Shown here one piece after another: positions 8,105 to 15,698 of a stretch of DNA of 43,659 nucleotides. Positions within the stretch are counted from its first letter, which is position 1, and each line of letters opens with the position of its first letter. Position numbers and translations under genes: made by a program. The notes under the pieces were generated by a model, which worked only from the letters and a program-made list of their open reading frames with translations, was not told the DNA's origin and did no database searches. The stretch is from positions 1 through 43,659 of the forward strand of contig DFZI01000047.1 in the NCBI GenBank assembly GCA_002383665.1, read 5' to 3'. This DNA is from Dehalococcoidia bacterium UBA4060. Its GTDB lineage: Bacteria > Chloroflexota > Dehalococcoidia > GIF9 > UBA5629.

Positions 8105-9391
8105 CTAATCCTTTTCAAATATGATGACGCCGCCCTGGCAGGCCGTGCCGCCATGCCCCGTTACCATAGCCCTCCTGGCATTCTTGACCTGCAGTGCGTT
8201 TTGCCCATATTTGGTTTTTGCTTTACCGGCAAGCTGATAATACAGGAAGATAGTCTGATAAAGACCGGTAGCGCCAACGGGGTGCCCCTGTGCCGTTAGC
8301 CCACCACTCATGCTTACCGGAAGCTCGCCGCCATATTCACACAGTCCCTCCCTCACCACGTTTTTACCCTGACCCCGGCCACAGAAACCCAGGTCTTCAT
8401 AAAAGCAAAGCTCAACACCATCATAAGGCGTGAAGAGCTCAGCCACATCTATCTCTTTCAGTGGATCTGTTATACCCGCTTGAGCATATGCACGTAAGGC
8501 AGCGGCATGCATAGAGCCGAAGTTTGCCATTTCCGGGTAAGGAGTTTTAGGCCTTTTAACAAAATCGGGGTAAATGGCCGCCTTATCCCTGAATGATGAG
8601 AAAGGAAAATCAACCAACCTATCACCCGGCCTCATGGAATCAGTACCCAATCCTACCCCTGTAATCCACATCGGGTTATCCGTATATCTTTTGACTTTAT
8701 CTTCGGCAGCCAGCAGCAGGCAGGCTGCACCTTCACTGATTAGAGCATTATTGAGAGTTCTGTACGGCCAGCAGACCAGCTTGCTCTTCCAGTAATCATC
8801 CAATGTTATGTAGGCTGTTCCATGTTCCATTCGCCACTGTGAATAAGGGTTATGGGTGGCAGCATTATGGTTCTTGACCGCTATTCTGCCCAGGTCCTCA
8901 CATGTCTCACCGTATAACTGCATATGTCTCACTTCCAGCGAGGCGTAGTAAGCGTTGTAATAGCCGCCCACCGTAAAATCCCAGTCTGTATCTGCCGCCG
9001 AAGCAATCATCATGTTGGTTGTCGCTGTATCAACTTCGCTCATCCACTCCCAGCCCGGCACCAGTATCACATCAAACATCCCCGACTTAATCATAAAGTA
9101 GGCATTGGCAATCGCATCGAGCGATGTGGATCCACCTGCCTCAACCCTGTACCCGGGTTTATTATGAAAGCCCAGGTAATCCTGGATTATCCATCCCATG
9201 CAAAGCTGCTGGTTCAGATGGTCACTGAAATAGCTCATCATCAGGACATCGACATCCGCCGGATCGAAACCCGGTATGGATTTAAGCATATCCCTGTATG
9301 CTATGGCCACACCCTCCTCGGCACACTCCCCCCTCCAGATATCTGGGCGGAAAATACCACCTCCACAGACAGCAACTCTTCTTTCCGACAT
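8105..9391 (-). CDS. Thiolase-superfamily protein lacking the nucleophilic Cys (SCP2/Ltp2-like)
   Basis: 428 residues from ATG 9391 (AAAGGAGG nine nt upstream; an adjacent TTG is possible). The fold is supported by the C-terminal active-site motifs SGGLTAQGHPVGATG and TGHGGTACQGG. At the N-terminal nucleophile position, where thiolases have VE-x-A-C-A-S-G, this protein reads VEAGGSTS (83-90), so the Cys is replaced by Gly87. Thiolase homologues without this Cys include Ltp2-type retro-aldolases, which act with a DUF35 partner in steroid side-chain removal. The DUF35 gene is immediately downstream, so a carbon-carbon lyase or aldolase role fits better than ordinary thiolysis. This is inference. 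It is the first gene of the operon. Confidence 0.88.
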   Translation of the reverse strand: MSERRVAVCGGGIFRPDIWRGECAEEGVAIAYRDMLKSIPGFDPADVDVLMMSYFSDHLNQQLCMGWIIQDYLGFHNKPGYRVEAGGSTSLDAIANAYFMIKSGMFDVILVPGWEWMSEVDTATTNMMIASAADTDWDFTVGGYYNAYYASLEVRHMQLYGETCEDLGRIAVKNHNAATHNPYSQWRMEHGTAYITLDDYWKSKLVCWPYRTLNNALISEGAACLLLAAEDKVKRYTDNPMWITGVGLGTDSMRPGDRLVDFPFSSFRDKAAIYPDFVKRPKTPYPEMANFGSMHAAALRAYAQAGITDPLKEIDVAELFTPYDGVELCFYEDLGFCGRGQGKNVVREGLCEYGGELPVSMSGGLTAQGHPVGATGLYQTIFLYYQLAGKAKTKYGQNALQVKNARRAMVTGHGGTACQGGVIIFEKD

Positions 9392-9523
9392 CAAAATTTT
9401 CCTCCTTTACTTATTAATTTGCACATAATAATCTTTGGAATCCGCTTTATCCCTATGACATGAGCACATCATTTCCACCAACGCCTATCTATATCATGCC
9501 TTCTCTACTATTGACATTTACCA

Positions 9524-9551
9524 GTATAAACCATATTTATTGGTTAGTCAA
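9524..9551 (-). promoter_or_regulatory. Promoter of the thiolase operon with operator-like palindrome in the spacer
   Basis: On the minus strand TTGACT (9551-9546), a 16-nt spacer and TATACT (9529-9524) form a good sigma-70-type promoter, giving a ~120-nt leader to the thiolase ATG. An inverted repeat AACCA-TATTTAT-TGGTT (9529-9545) fills the spacer, a typical place for a repressor to block RNA polymerase. A plus-strand TTGACA at 9511-9516 may serve the GTPase gene. No regulator gene is adjacent. Confidence 0.6.
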
Positions 9552-9630
9552 TCATTATTTACTGGCATCCCAACCTGATTTTTAACTTTATTTCCAGTAC
9601 AATATAGGCAATATAGCAGGTAATCGTGGC

Positions 9631-10620
9631 GTGACCATGCCGGCGAATTTAACACCGCAATATTTTGAGGCCGAGAGGCATTACAAGAGTGCCACCACAC
9701 CGGAGGAAAAGATCCAGGCACTCGAAGCCATGCTGGCACTCATGCCCAAGCACAAGGGCACTGACCATCTCCAGGCTGACCTGCGTCACAAGATAGCAAA
9801 AATCACAGAAGAGGCCGAGAGGAAATTAGCCACCAGCAGGAAGAACTTCAACATACATAAGGAAGGCGCCGGGCAGGTGGCCTTGATAGGGATGCCCAAT
9901 ACCGGCAAATCTCTGTTGACGGCATCCCTCACTAATGTTGTCCCGGAAATTGCAGATTATCCCTTTACCACCAAATCACCTAACGTGGGAATGATGCCCT
10001 TTGAAAATATACAGATACAGATCATAGATATGCCAGCCATAAATATGCCGGAGTCACGTATATGGGCCAACAATATATTCCGCAATGCAGACCTGCTTGC
10101 TTTGGTAGTCGACCTTACGAATAACCCCTGTGAGCAGGTTAACTCAATATTATCCGAGCTGGAAAAGATGGGTATTGTGCCTGCCCTGTCAGGAAAAGAT
10201 GCCGCTGCGAGCAGCTTGCGTGAGCGTAAAATGCTTATCATCGGGAACATGTCTGATATTGACATTGACGGTGAAGGTTTTAAATCGCTTGCTCACGAAT
10301 TTAAAGGCAGATTGGACAGCATAAGCGTCTCAGCCGCAGATAAGCTCAACCTGGAGGAGCTTAAAAGGCAGTTATTTGCCCATATCGATATCATCAGGGT
10401 CCATACCAAATCCCCCGGGACACGTGTTGACCTGAACAACCCGGTTATACTGAAAAAAGACGCCACGGTTAGGGAAGCAGCCGCAGCGGTGCATAAGGAC
10501 TTTGCCTCCAGGTTACGTTATTCCGTGGTATGGGGATCAGGCAAATTTGAAGGGCAGCGGGTCGGTCCCGAACATGTACTGCATGACAATGACATTATCG
10601 AGTTGCACGTATCAGGCTGA
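9631..10620 (+). CDS. DRG/Obg-like GTPase with C-terminal TGS domain
   Basis: 329 residues from GTG 9631 (ATG 9637 is an alternative; AGCAGG lies upstream). An N-terminal helical region (~1-75) precedes the G domain: G1 is GMPNTGKS, the G2/switch region reads YPFTTKSPNVGMMP as in DRG proteins, G3 is DMPA instead of DTPG, and G4 is NMSD instead of NKxD. The C-terminal ~75 residues are a TGS domain (LKKDATVREAAAAVHKDF, then HDNDIIELHVSG). TGS GTPases usually bind ribosomes or RNA. The altered G4 motif may weaken guanine specificity. The next gene is an eIF-2B-like protein 26 nt downstream. Confidence 0.85.
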   Translation: MTMPANLTPQYFEAERHYKSATTPEEKIQALEAMLALMPKHKGTDHLQADLRHKIAKITEEAERKLATSRKNFNIHKEGAGQVALIGMPNTGKSLLTASLTNVVPEIADYPFTTKSPNVGMMPFENIQIQIIDMPAINMPESRIWANNIFRNADLLALVVDLTNNPCEQVNSILSELEKMGIVPALSGKDAAASSLRERKMLIIGNMSDIDIDGEGFKSLAHEFKGRLDSISVSAADKLNLEELKRQLFAHIDIIRVHTKSPGTRVDLNNPVILKKDATVREAAAAVHKDFASRLRYSVVWGSGKFEGQRVGPEHVLHDNDIIELHVSG

Positions 10621-10633
10621 CACAGCTTTACTG

Positions 10634-10639
10634 TATAAT
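10634..10639 (+). promoter_or_regulatory. -10 element placing transcription start at or next to an ATG
   Basis: TATAAT ends 7 nt before the ATG at 10647 and there is no Shine-Dalgarno sequence. Transcription would begin at or within a nucleotide or two of the start codon, giving a leaderless mRNA. No clear -35 is present. Confidence 0.5.
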
Positions 10640-10646
10640 CATCCTG

Positions 10647-11534
10647 ATGAAGGCTGATATACGTAAGAGCATCAACGATATCAGGAAAGATCGTGAGCAC
10701 GGTGCTTCCTGGCTTACCACGAGAGCCCTGCATATTTTACTCGACGTCTGCGATGCTAACGCACGACCTGCTTCACCCGGATTTGCAGATGAGATAATAG
10801 AGATTGCCATGGCGCTGGTAACTGTCAGGCCAGGGATGGTATCCATCTCCAACTATGCGTTGAGGTTTGCCGAAGAATTCAAGATCGCAGCAGCCAGCAG
10901 CCATTCTCTGGCTAATATACAAAAAAGGGGCTTTGCCATTGCTTCCCGGCTGATCCAACTGCATGAGGGGTCTATCCGGCTACTCCCCACCAGGGCAGCA
11001 CATCTGATAAAAAACCGTACGATAATCATGACTTGCAGCTACAGTGATTCAATTTGCGCCACACTTGAACATGCTAAAGCTAATGGCACCGATTTCAAGG
11101 TTCTGGCCATACAATCGCAGTTCCGCAAGGTATCTTACGGCCAGCTTATGGCAGACCGGCTGCTGAAGGCCGGCATATCGTGCCGCCTTGTGCCCGACGA
11201 CAAGATATGCTGGCATGTTGCCCGTGCCGATATGGTGCTTCTCGGAGCCGATGCCATCTCCTTTCAGGGCTGGCTCTTAAACGGCTCGCCCTCCTATGAG
11301 TTGACACGCGTGGCAGCCAATAAGAAAATCTCCATTTATTCCATTTGTTGCAAAAGCAAGTTCGATCCCAGGGGCTTCCTGGCTTCAATGCGGGAGCCCG
11401 AAGAAGGATTCGACATGGTGCCCCTGAACCTGATTGTGGGCATCGCCACAGAATCCGGCATCTTCACAGAGGACGACATCTACAATTTCACTTTCGATGA
11501 TATTTTCAGGAGCAAACATGCCCGTTCTCATTGA
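10647..11534 (+). CDS. eIF-2B alpha/beta/delta-family sugar-phosphate isomerase-like protein
   Basis: 295 residues. The family (PF01008) includes methylthioribose-1-phosphate isomerase, ribose-1,5-bisphosphate isomerase and regulatory eIF-2B subunits. The catalytic pair of the isomerases appears conserved: C130 in IIMTCSYSDSI and D202 in LLGADAISFQGWLLNGSPSY. The presence of both residues favours an enzyme over a regulatory subunit. It is shorter than MtnA (~350) and closer in length to archaeal R15P isomerases. It overlaps the TatD gene by 17 nt. The substrate is unknown; no RuBisCO or AMP phosphorylase gene is in the window. Confidence 0.75.
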   Translation: MKADIRKSINDIRKDREHGASWLTTRALHILLDVCDANARPASPGFADEIIEIAMALVTVRPGMVSISNYALRFAEEFKIAAASSHSLANIQKRGFAIASRLIQLHEGSIRLLPTRAAHLIKNRTIIMTCSYSDSICATLEHAKANGTDFKVLAIQSQFRKVSYGQLMADRLLKAGISCRLVPDDKICWHVARADMVLLGADAISFQGWLLNGSPSYELTRVAANKKISIYSICCKSKFDPRGFLASMREPEEGFDMVPLNLIVGIATESGIFTEDDIYNFTFDDIFRSKHARSH

Positions 11535-12282
11535 CACTCACGCTCATCTCGACGAGATTAAAGATCTGGATATAGCCCTTGTCGACGCCCGTGCCCATGG
11601 CGTCGAGACTATCATAGCCGTTGGGCAGGACCTCGATTCCAACCGGCGTGTGCTGGAGATCACCCGGGAATACCCCGGCTATGTTTATGCCGCGCTTGGC
11701 CTCCACCCCTGGCTGTTGGGCAACCTGGAAATGAAGCAGGTACAAGAGAATATCGACTTCATCTCCTCACATATCGGCCAGGCTGTTGCACTCGGTGAGG
11801 TGGGCCTTGATTACGACAAGAGGGTGCTCAAAAGTGCTCCCAAACCCAAACAGCAGGAGGTACTGACATCACTCCTCAAGATAGCCGCTGATGAAAACAA
11901 GCCCGTCTCGTTGCACAGCCGCTATGCCTGGAAAGACTGCCTGCAGATCGTTATGGAGCAGAAAATCAAAAATGTGGTCTTCCACTGGTATACCGGCCTT
12001 TCCAGCACACTTTCCCAACTTTTGGAAGCCGGCTATTTCATCTCAGCCACGCCCGCAGCCGAATACCACGATGAACATCAAAGGGCCATCAGGGAAGCTC
12101 CCACCAGTCAGCTCATGCTGGAGACGGACTGCCCCGTATATTACGGACGGGAGAATCGTTATCGCTCTTTACCATCTGATGTACTGCGCAGCCTCAAAGC
12201 TGCCGCCACCCTCAAGTCAATAGATGAAGAGCGGTTGGCAGAGATCACCACAGCTAATGCCCGCCTTTATTTTGGCATATAA
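11518..12282 (+). CDS. TatD-family metal-dependent hydrolase
   Basis: 254 residues from ATG 11518, chosen because CAGGAG lies 5 nt upstream and the protein then starts MPVLIDTHAHLDE, as family members do; an upstream ATG at 11434 is inside the preceding gene. Metal ligands are visible: the HxH of DTHAHLDE, the glutamate of LGEVGLDYD, the histidines of LHSRYAW and FHWYTG, and the aspartate of LETDCP. TatD proteins are amidohydrolase-fold nucleases or phosphoesterases. It is translated from within the end of the eIF-2B-like gene, so the two are probably coupled. Confidence 0.9.
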   Translation: MPVLIDTHAHLDEIKDLDIALVDARAHGVETIIAVGQDLDSNRRVLEITREYPGYVYAALGLHPWLLGNLEMKQVQENIDFISSHIGQAVALGEVGLDYDKRVLKSAPKPKQQEVLTSLLKIAADENKPVSLHSRYAWKDCLQIVMEQKIKNVVFHWYTGLSSTLSQLLEAGYFISATPAAEYHDEHQRAIREAPTSQLMLETDCPVYYGRENRYRSLPSDVLRSLKAAATLKSIDEERLAEITTANARLYFGI

Positions 12283-12318
12283 CATCATTCTCGCACCGGT
12301 AATCTCAACCACTAATGG

Positions 12319-12348
12319 TTGCCTCTGCGGTAGCAAACAGGCTACAAT
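12319..12348 (+). promoter_or_regulatory. Probable promoter for the NDP-sugar pyrophosphorylase
   Basis: TTGCCT (12319-12324), an 18-nt spacer and TACAAT (12343-12348) precede the ATG at 12362. The predicted leader is only ~6-7 nt and has no Shine-Dalgarno sequence. Confidence 0.45.
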
Positions 12349-12361
12349 AATTTAATCTATT

Positions 12362-13402
12362 ATGAAAGCTATTATCCTTGTTGGCGGGGAAGGCACCAGG
12401 CTTCGTCCTCTCACATATTCAGTCGTTAAGTCCATGGTCCCAGTCATCAACAGGCCATTTTTAGAACACGTGCTATATCACCTCGCCGAACATGATATCA
12501 ACGAGGTCATACTGGCCATGGGCTACAAGCCCGACTCCATCTACACATATTTCAAGAGCGGGCCGCTGCCAAGTCTCAGAATCACATATAGCCTCGAAGC
12601 CAGGCCTCTCGGCACGGCGGGGGCTGTCAAACTGGCTGGAGAGTACGTAAATGGCACTTTTTTCGTGCTCAACGGTGATGTCTTCACGGATATTGACTAT
12701 ACATCCATGCTGCACTTTCACCGTGAAAACAGGGCTATTACCACCATTGCCCTTACCCATGTTGAGGATCCTACCAAATTCGGTGTAGTTGAAACTGATA
12801 AGGATGGCAGAGTGCGGCGTTTTATTGAGAAACCGCCCCCCGACAGAATCACCACTCACTGGATCAATGCCGGAGTTTATATCCTCGAGCCGGAGGTGCT
12901 CGATTACATACCAGACAAAGAATTCTACATGTTTGAACGTGGCGTGTTCCCTTCACTGCTGGAAAAAGGCAAGCGTGTCTTCGCCTATCAAAGTACTTCA
13001 TACTGGATCGATATGGGCACACCGGCCAAATACCATCAGCTTAATATAGATATGCTCAAAGGTGCTTGCTTGTCACATCTTTGCCCTGCAGAGCATATTG
13101 CAGTAGGCGAAGGCAGCGCCTTGGACCAGACATGCACCATCGCTGGTCCTGTGTTAATCGGCAGGGATTGCCGGGTGGAAAAGGATGTGCACATCAGCGG
13201 GCCCACAGTCATAGGCGACTGTTGTCATATAAAGCAAGGCAGTCTTATAGAAAACTCCCTGCTCTGGCACAATATCATAATAGGATCGCAGGTAAGCGTG
13301 ATTAACAGCATTATTGCCAGTGGTGCTAATATAGAAGACAAGTCACGTTTGCAAGACCAGACATATAATCACGAAGCTCCCGCCGGCAACGGAGGAAAGT
13401 AA
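12362..13402 (+). CDS. NDP-sugar pyrophosphorylase (mannose-1-phosphate guanylyltransferase-like)
   Basis: 346 residues. The N-terminal nucleotidyltransferase domain (1-~235) opens with the NTP-binding loop LVGGEGTRLRPLT, followed by FVLNGDVFTDID with the metal-binding aspartate and the sugar-binding FIEKPPPD and WINAGVYILEP. Residues ~250-340 read as a left-handed beta-helix of hexapeptide repeats (VLIGRDCRVEKDVHISGPTV), normally used for oligomerisation or allosteric control. The product would be an activated sugar for glycans or cell-surface polymers. Sequence alone does not separate GDP-mannose from UDP- or dTDP-glucose specificity. It is followed 16 nt later by trxA. Confidence 0.9.
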   Translation: MKAIILVGGEGTRLRPLTYSVVKSMVPVINRPFLEHVLYHLAEHDINEVILAMGYKPDSIYTYFKSGPLPSLRITYSLEARPLGTAGAVKLAGEYVNGTFFVLNGDVFTDIDYTSMLHFHRENRAITTIALTHVEDPTKFGVVETDKDGRVRRFIEKPPPDRITTHWINAGVYILEPEVLDYIPDKEFYMFERGVFPSLLEKGKRVFAYQSTSYWIDMGTPAKYHQLNIDMLKGACLSHLCPAEHIAVGEGSALDQTCTIAGPVLIGRDCRVEKDVHISGPTVIGDCCHIKQGSLIENSLLWHNIIIGSQVSVINSIIASGANIEDKSRLQDQTYNHEAPAGNGGK

Positions 13403-13418
13403 ACTTTTCGGAGGCAAC

Positions 13419-13751
13419 ATGACAGAAAACATTAAAGACGTAGGCGAAAAAAACTTTAAAGCATCGGTCCTTGATTCCCAGAAACCTGTCTTGGTAGACT
13501 TCTGGGCAGTATGGTGCGGGCCCTGCAGGATGGTCGCTCCCATCATCGATGAGTTGTCAATAGAATACACTGACAGAATTCAGTTCGCCAAGGTCAATGT
13601 GGATGAATCTCCCAGGATAGCTTCGAGCTACTCCGTTATGAGCATACCAACACTCATCATTTTCAAAGAGGGCAAGCCCTGCGAGCAAGTCGTAGGATAC
13701 AGGCCCAAGAAGGACATCCAAAAGGTTCTTGATAAAGTATTAGGCAAATAG
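13419..13751 (+). CDS. trxA: Thioredoxin
   Basis: 110 residues, cytoplasmic. The active site WCGPC (C33, C36) and the cis-proline of SIPTL are intact. A strong RBS (CGGAGG) precedes the ATG. It would be kept reduced by a thioredoxin reductase, not present here, and its position 8 nt before ccdA suggests it feeds electrons to CcdA for export of reducing power across the membrane. It starts the run of thioredoxin-fold genes that ends at 18083. Confidence 0.97.
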   Translation: MTENIKDVGEKNFKASVLDSQKPVLVDFWAVWCGPCRMVAPIIDELSIEYTDRIQFAKVNVDESPRIASSYSVMSIPTLIIFKEGKPCEQVVGYRPKKDIQKVLDKVLGK

Positions 13752-13759
13752 AAAACAAA

Positions 13760-14455
13760 TTGACGGATATCACATACTGGACTGCGTTTGGCGCCGGCTT
13801 GCTTTCCTTTTTCTCACCTTGCGTTTTGCCGCTGGTACCAGCTTATCTGGCAAATCTTGCCGGCTCATCCGTAGTCGATACTGAAGAAAAACACAGGGTC
13901 TGGCCTACGTTCCTTCACAGCGTATTCTTCGTAGTAGGCTTCTCTCTCATATTCATATTAATGGGTGCCTCGGCCGGCCTGATCGGATCAGCCATCACGC
14001 AGTTTTCCGAGACATTGAGGATTGTAGCAGGCATCATTATCATCATCTTTGGCATCTTTCTCATAGCAGCCTACAAGATTCCCTGGCTGAACTATGAAAA
14101 ACGGATGCACGTGCAGGGATCGCGTAACCCCGGCTACCTGAGATCAATACTGATCGGAGCAGCTTTCTCATTGGGCTGGACGCCCTGCATCGGCCCGATA
14201 CTTGGTTCCATCCTGTTTGTGGCATCCTACACTCAGGAGACTATGAAAGGGGCATCACTCCTCACCGCCTATTCTCTGGGCATGGGCATTCCCTTCCTCC
14301 TCATCGGGCTAGCCTGGAGCTATATCGTCCCTTTCTGGAAAAGCATCAACAGGCATCTCGTCCTGATTTCGATATTGAGCGGTATTCTGCTTATAATTGT
14401 AGGTATATTGATGCTGGGTGGGCAGCTTACCTGGCTCGGCCGCTATGCAACTTAA
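13760..14455 (+). CDS. ccdA: CcdA-type transmembrane thiol-disulfide transporter
   Basis: 231 residues from TTG 13760; no in-frame ATG lies near the N-terminus and no clear RBS is seen, so the exact start is uncertain. Six hydrophobic segments are evident. The two redox cysteines are in conserved places: C21 in SFFSPCVLPLVPAYL and C143 in GWTPCIGPILG. CcdA/DsbD-beta proteins move electrons from cytoplasmic thioredoxin to extracytoplasmic thioredoxin-fold proteins. Here the donor gene (trxA) is upstream and three extracytoplasmic acceptor candidates are downstream. No cytochrome c maturation genes are present. Confidence 0.93.
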   Translation: MTDITYWTAFGAGLLSFFSPCVLPLVPAYLANLAGSSVVDTEEKHRVWPTFLHSVFFVVGFSLIFILMGASAGLIGSAITQFSETLRIVAGIIIIIFGIFLIAAYKIPWLNYEKRMHVQGSRNPGYLRSILIGAAFSLGWTPCIGPILGSILFVASYTQETMKGASLLTAYSLGMGIPFLLIGLAWSYIVPFWKSINRHLVLISILSGILLIIVGILMLGGQLTWLGRYAT

Positions 14456-14485
14456 ACCCATTAAATATATGAAGGAGAATTGCTG

Positions 14486-14986
14486 ATGAAACATCTTCTG
14501 GCTGTCCTAATGGCTATTTCTGTAATTCTGGTGGCCGGATGCGGCACACCGCCTGTGAAAGTAGGCGACAGGGCACCCGATTTCACTCTTCCCGGGATAG
14601 ACGGCAAAGACATCAGCCTGGGCAGTTATACGGGAAAGCCTGTCATAATTAATACCTGGAATGTCAACTGCATCGAATGTAAAAGGGAAATGCCCTTCTT
14701 TCAGGAGATCGGCAAGCAGTATGCGGATAAAGGTCTTATCATTATTTCAGTTAATACATTGGACAGCCTCTCCACCACCAGGGAATTTTTATCTAAAAAT
14801 GGCTACTCCTTCGTCACTGTATTAGATATAAAACAGGATATTTATAAAAAGTACGGCTGTCCCAAGGCGGCTGATCCATATACATTTTTTATAGGGACTG
14901 ATGGCGTGGTTAAATCTGTGAAGGTAGGTGGATTCACCAGCCAGAAAGAACTGGAAAATGAAGTTGAAAAGATAGTCAAACAGTAA
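14486..14986 (+). CDS. TlpA-like thioredoxin-fold lipoprotein with CIEC active site
   Basis: 166 residues from ATG 14486, 8 nt after AAGGAG. A type II signal ends in the lipobox LVAGC with C19 as lipidated residue, so the protein is anchored outside the membrane. The redoxin core (VGDRAPDFTLPGIDG) has the active-site cysteines C62 and C65 as CIEC, not the common CGPC or CPPC. An extra cysteine occurs in YGCPKAADP, just before the region of the cis-proline. A glutamate within the CXXC is unusual and should change the redox potential. It is a likely acceptor of electrons from CcdA. Confidence 0.88.
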   Translation: MKHLLAVLMAISVILVAGCGTPPVKVGDRAPDFTLPGIDGKDISLGSYTGKPVIINTWNVNCIECKREMPFFQEIGKQYADKGLIIISVNTLDSLSTTREFLSKNGYSFVTVLDIKQDIYKKYGCPKAADPYTFFIGTDGVVKSVKVGGFTSQKELENEVEKIVKQ

Positions 14987-15001
14987 CAAAATGAGTCTCC
15001 C

Positions 15002-15589
15002 ATGTTAAACAGGTTAAATAAATCAAACTACACGTTATGGCTTTCGCTTTTAGGCGTAGTCATAATCATTATTATCGTTGCCGTGGCGATTATCGACTAT
15101 ACTGCACATCCTTCTCAGTCAGTGATAACCTCAAGTCCAGTAGCCGGGCCAGCTTCACTCAAAACCGGCAATATGATCGGGGATATAGCCCCTGATTTTA
15201 ACCTGCCGACCATCGAGAACAAGATGATGAGCCTGTATGAATACAGGGGCAAGAACGTCATACTCAATTTCTGGGCGACCTGGTGCGGCCCATGTGCATA
15301 CGAGATCCCTTTCCTGAGAGAGACCGGTGAGACCTGGTCCAAGGCCGGCGTAGTGATCATCGCAGTCAATACGCAGGATAACGAGCAAGATGCCAGTTTA
15401 TACGCCAGACGTAATAATCTTAATTTCATAATACCTGTTGATCCCCGTGGCAAAGTCGCTGCCCTATATAACGTGCGAGGCTTGCCTACAAGTTTCTTCA
15501 TCGACAGTGAGGGTGTGATCAAATCGATTAAGGTTGGCCCCTTCATCAGCGCAGGTGAGATCGAAGAAAGGATGAAGGCTTTCAAGTAA
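15002..15589 (+). CDS. TlpA/ResA-like membrane-anchored thioredoxin-fold protein
   Basis: 195 residues. An uncleaved N-terminal anchor (~12-32, rich in I and V) places the redoxin domain outside. The domain begins IGDIAPDFNLPT and carries WATWCGPC (C95, C98), with a cis-proline segment RGLPTSFFIDSEG. ResA/TlpA proteins reduce disulfides, for example in apocytochromes. It lies 15 nt after the lipoprotein gene in the same orientation. No cytochrome c or heme genes are near, so the target is unknown. Confidence 0.92.
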   Translation: MLNRLNKSNYTLWLSLLGVVIIIIIVAVAIIDYTAHPSQSVITSSPVAGPASLKTGNMIGDIAPDFNLPTIENKMMSLYEYRGKNVILNFWATWCGPCAYEIPFLRETGETWSKAGVVIIAVNTQDNEQDASLYARRNNLNFIIPVDPRGKVAALYNVRGLPTSFFIDSEGVIKSIKVGPFISAGEIEERMKAFK

Positions 15590-15698
15590 GGCTGATGAAG
15601 GACACCTTACCAGTACTAAACTGCTATATGCACATACCTACGCTTCAGGTGTATAATCTTGATAATATTTATTTTTACCACGAAGTCGATACCGATTA

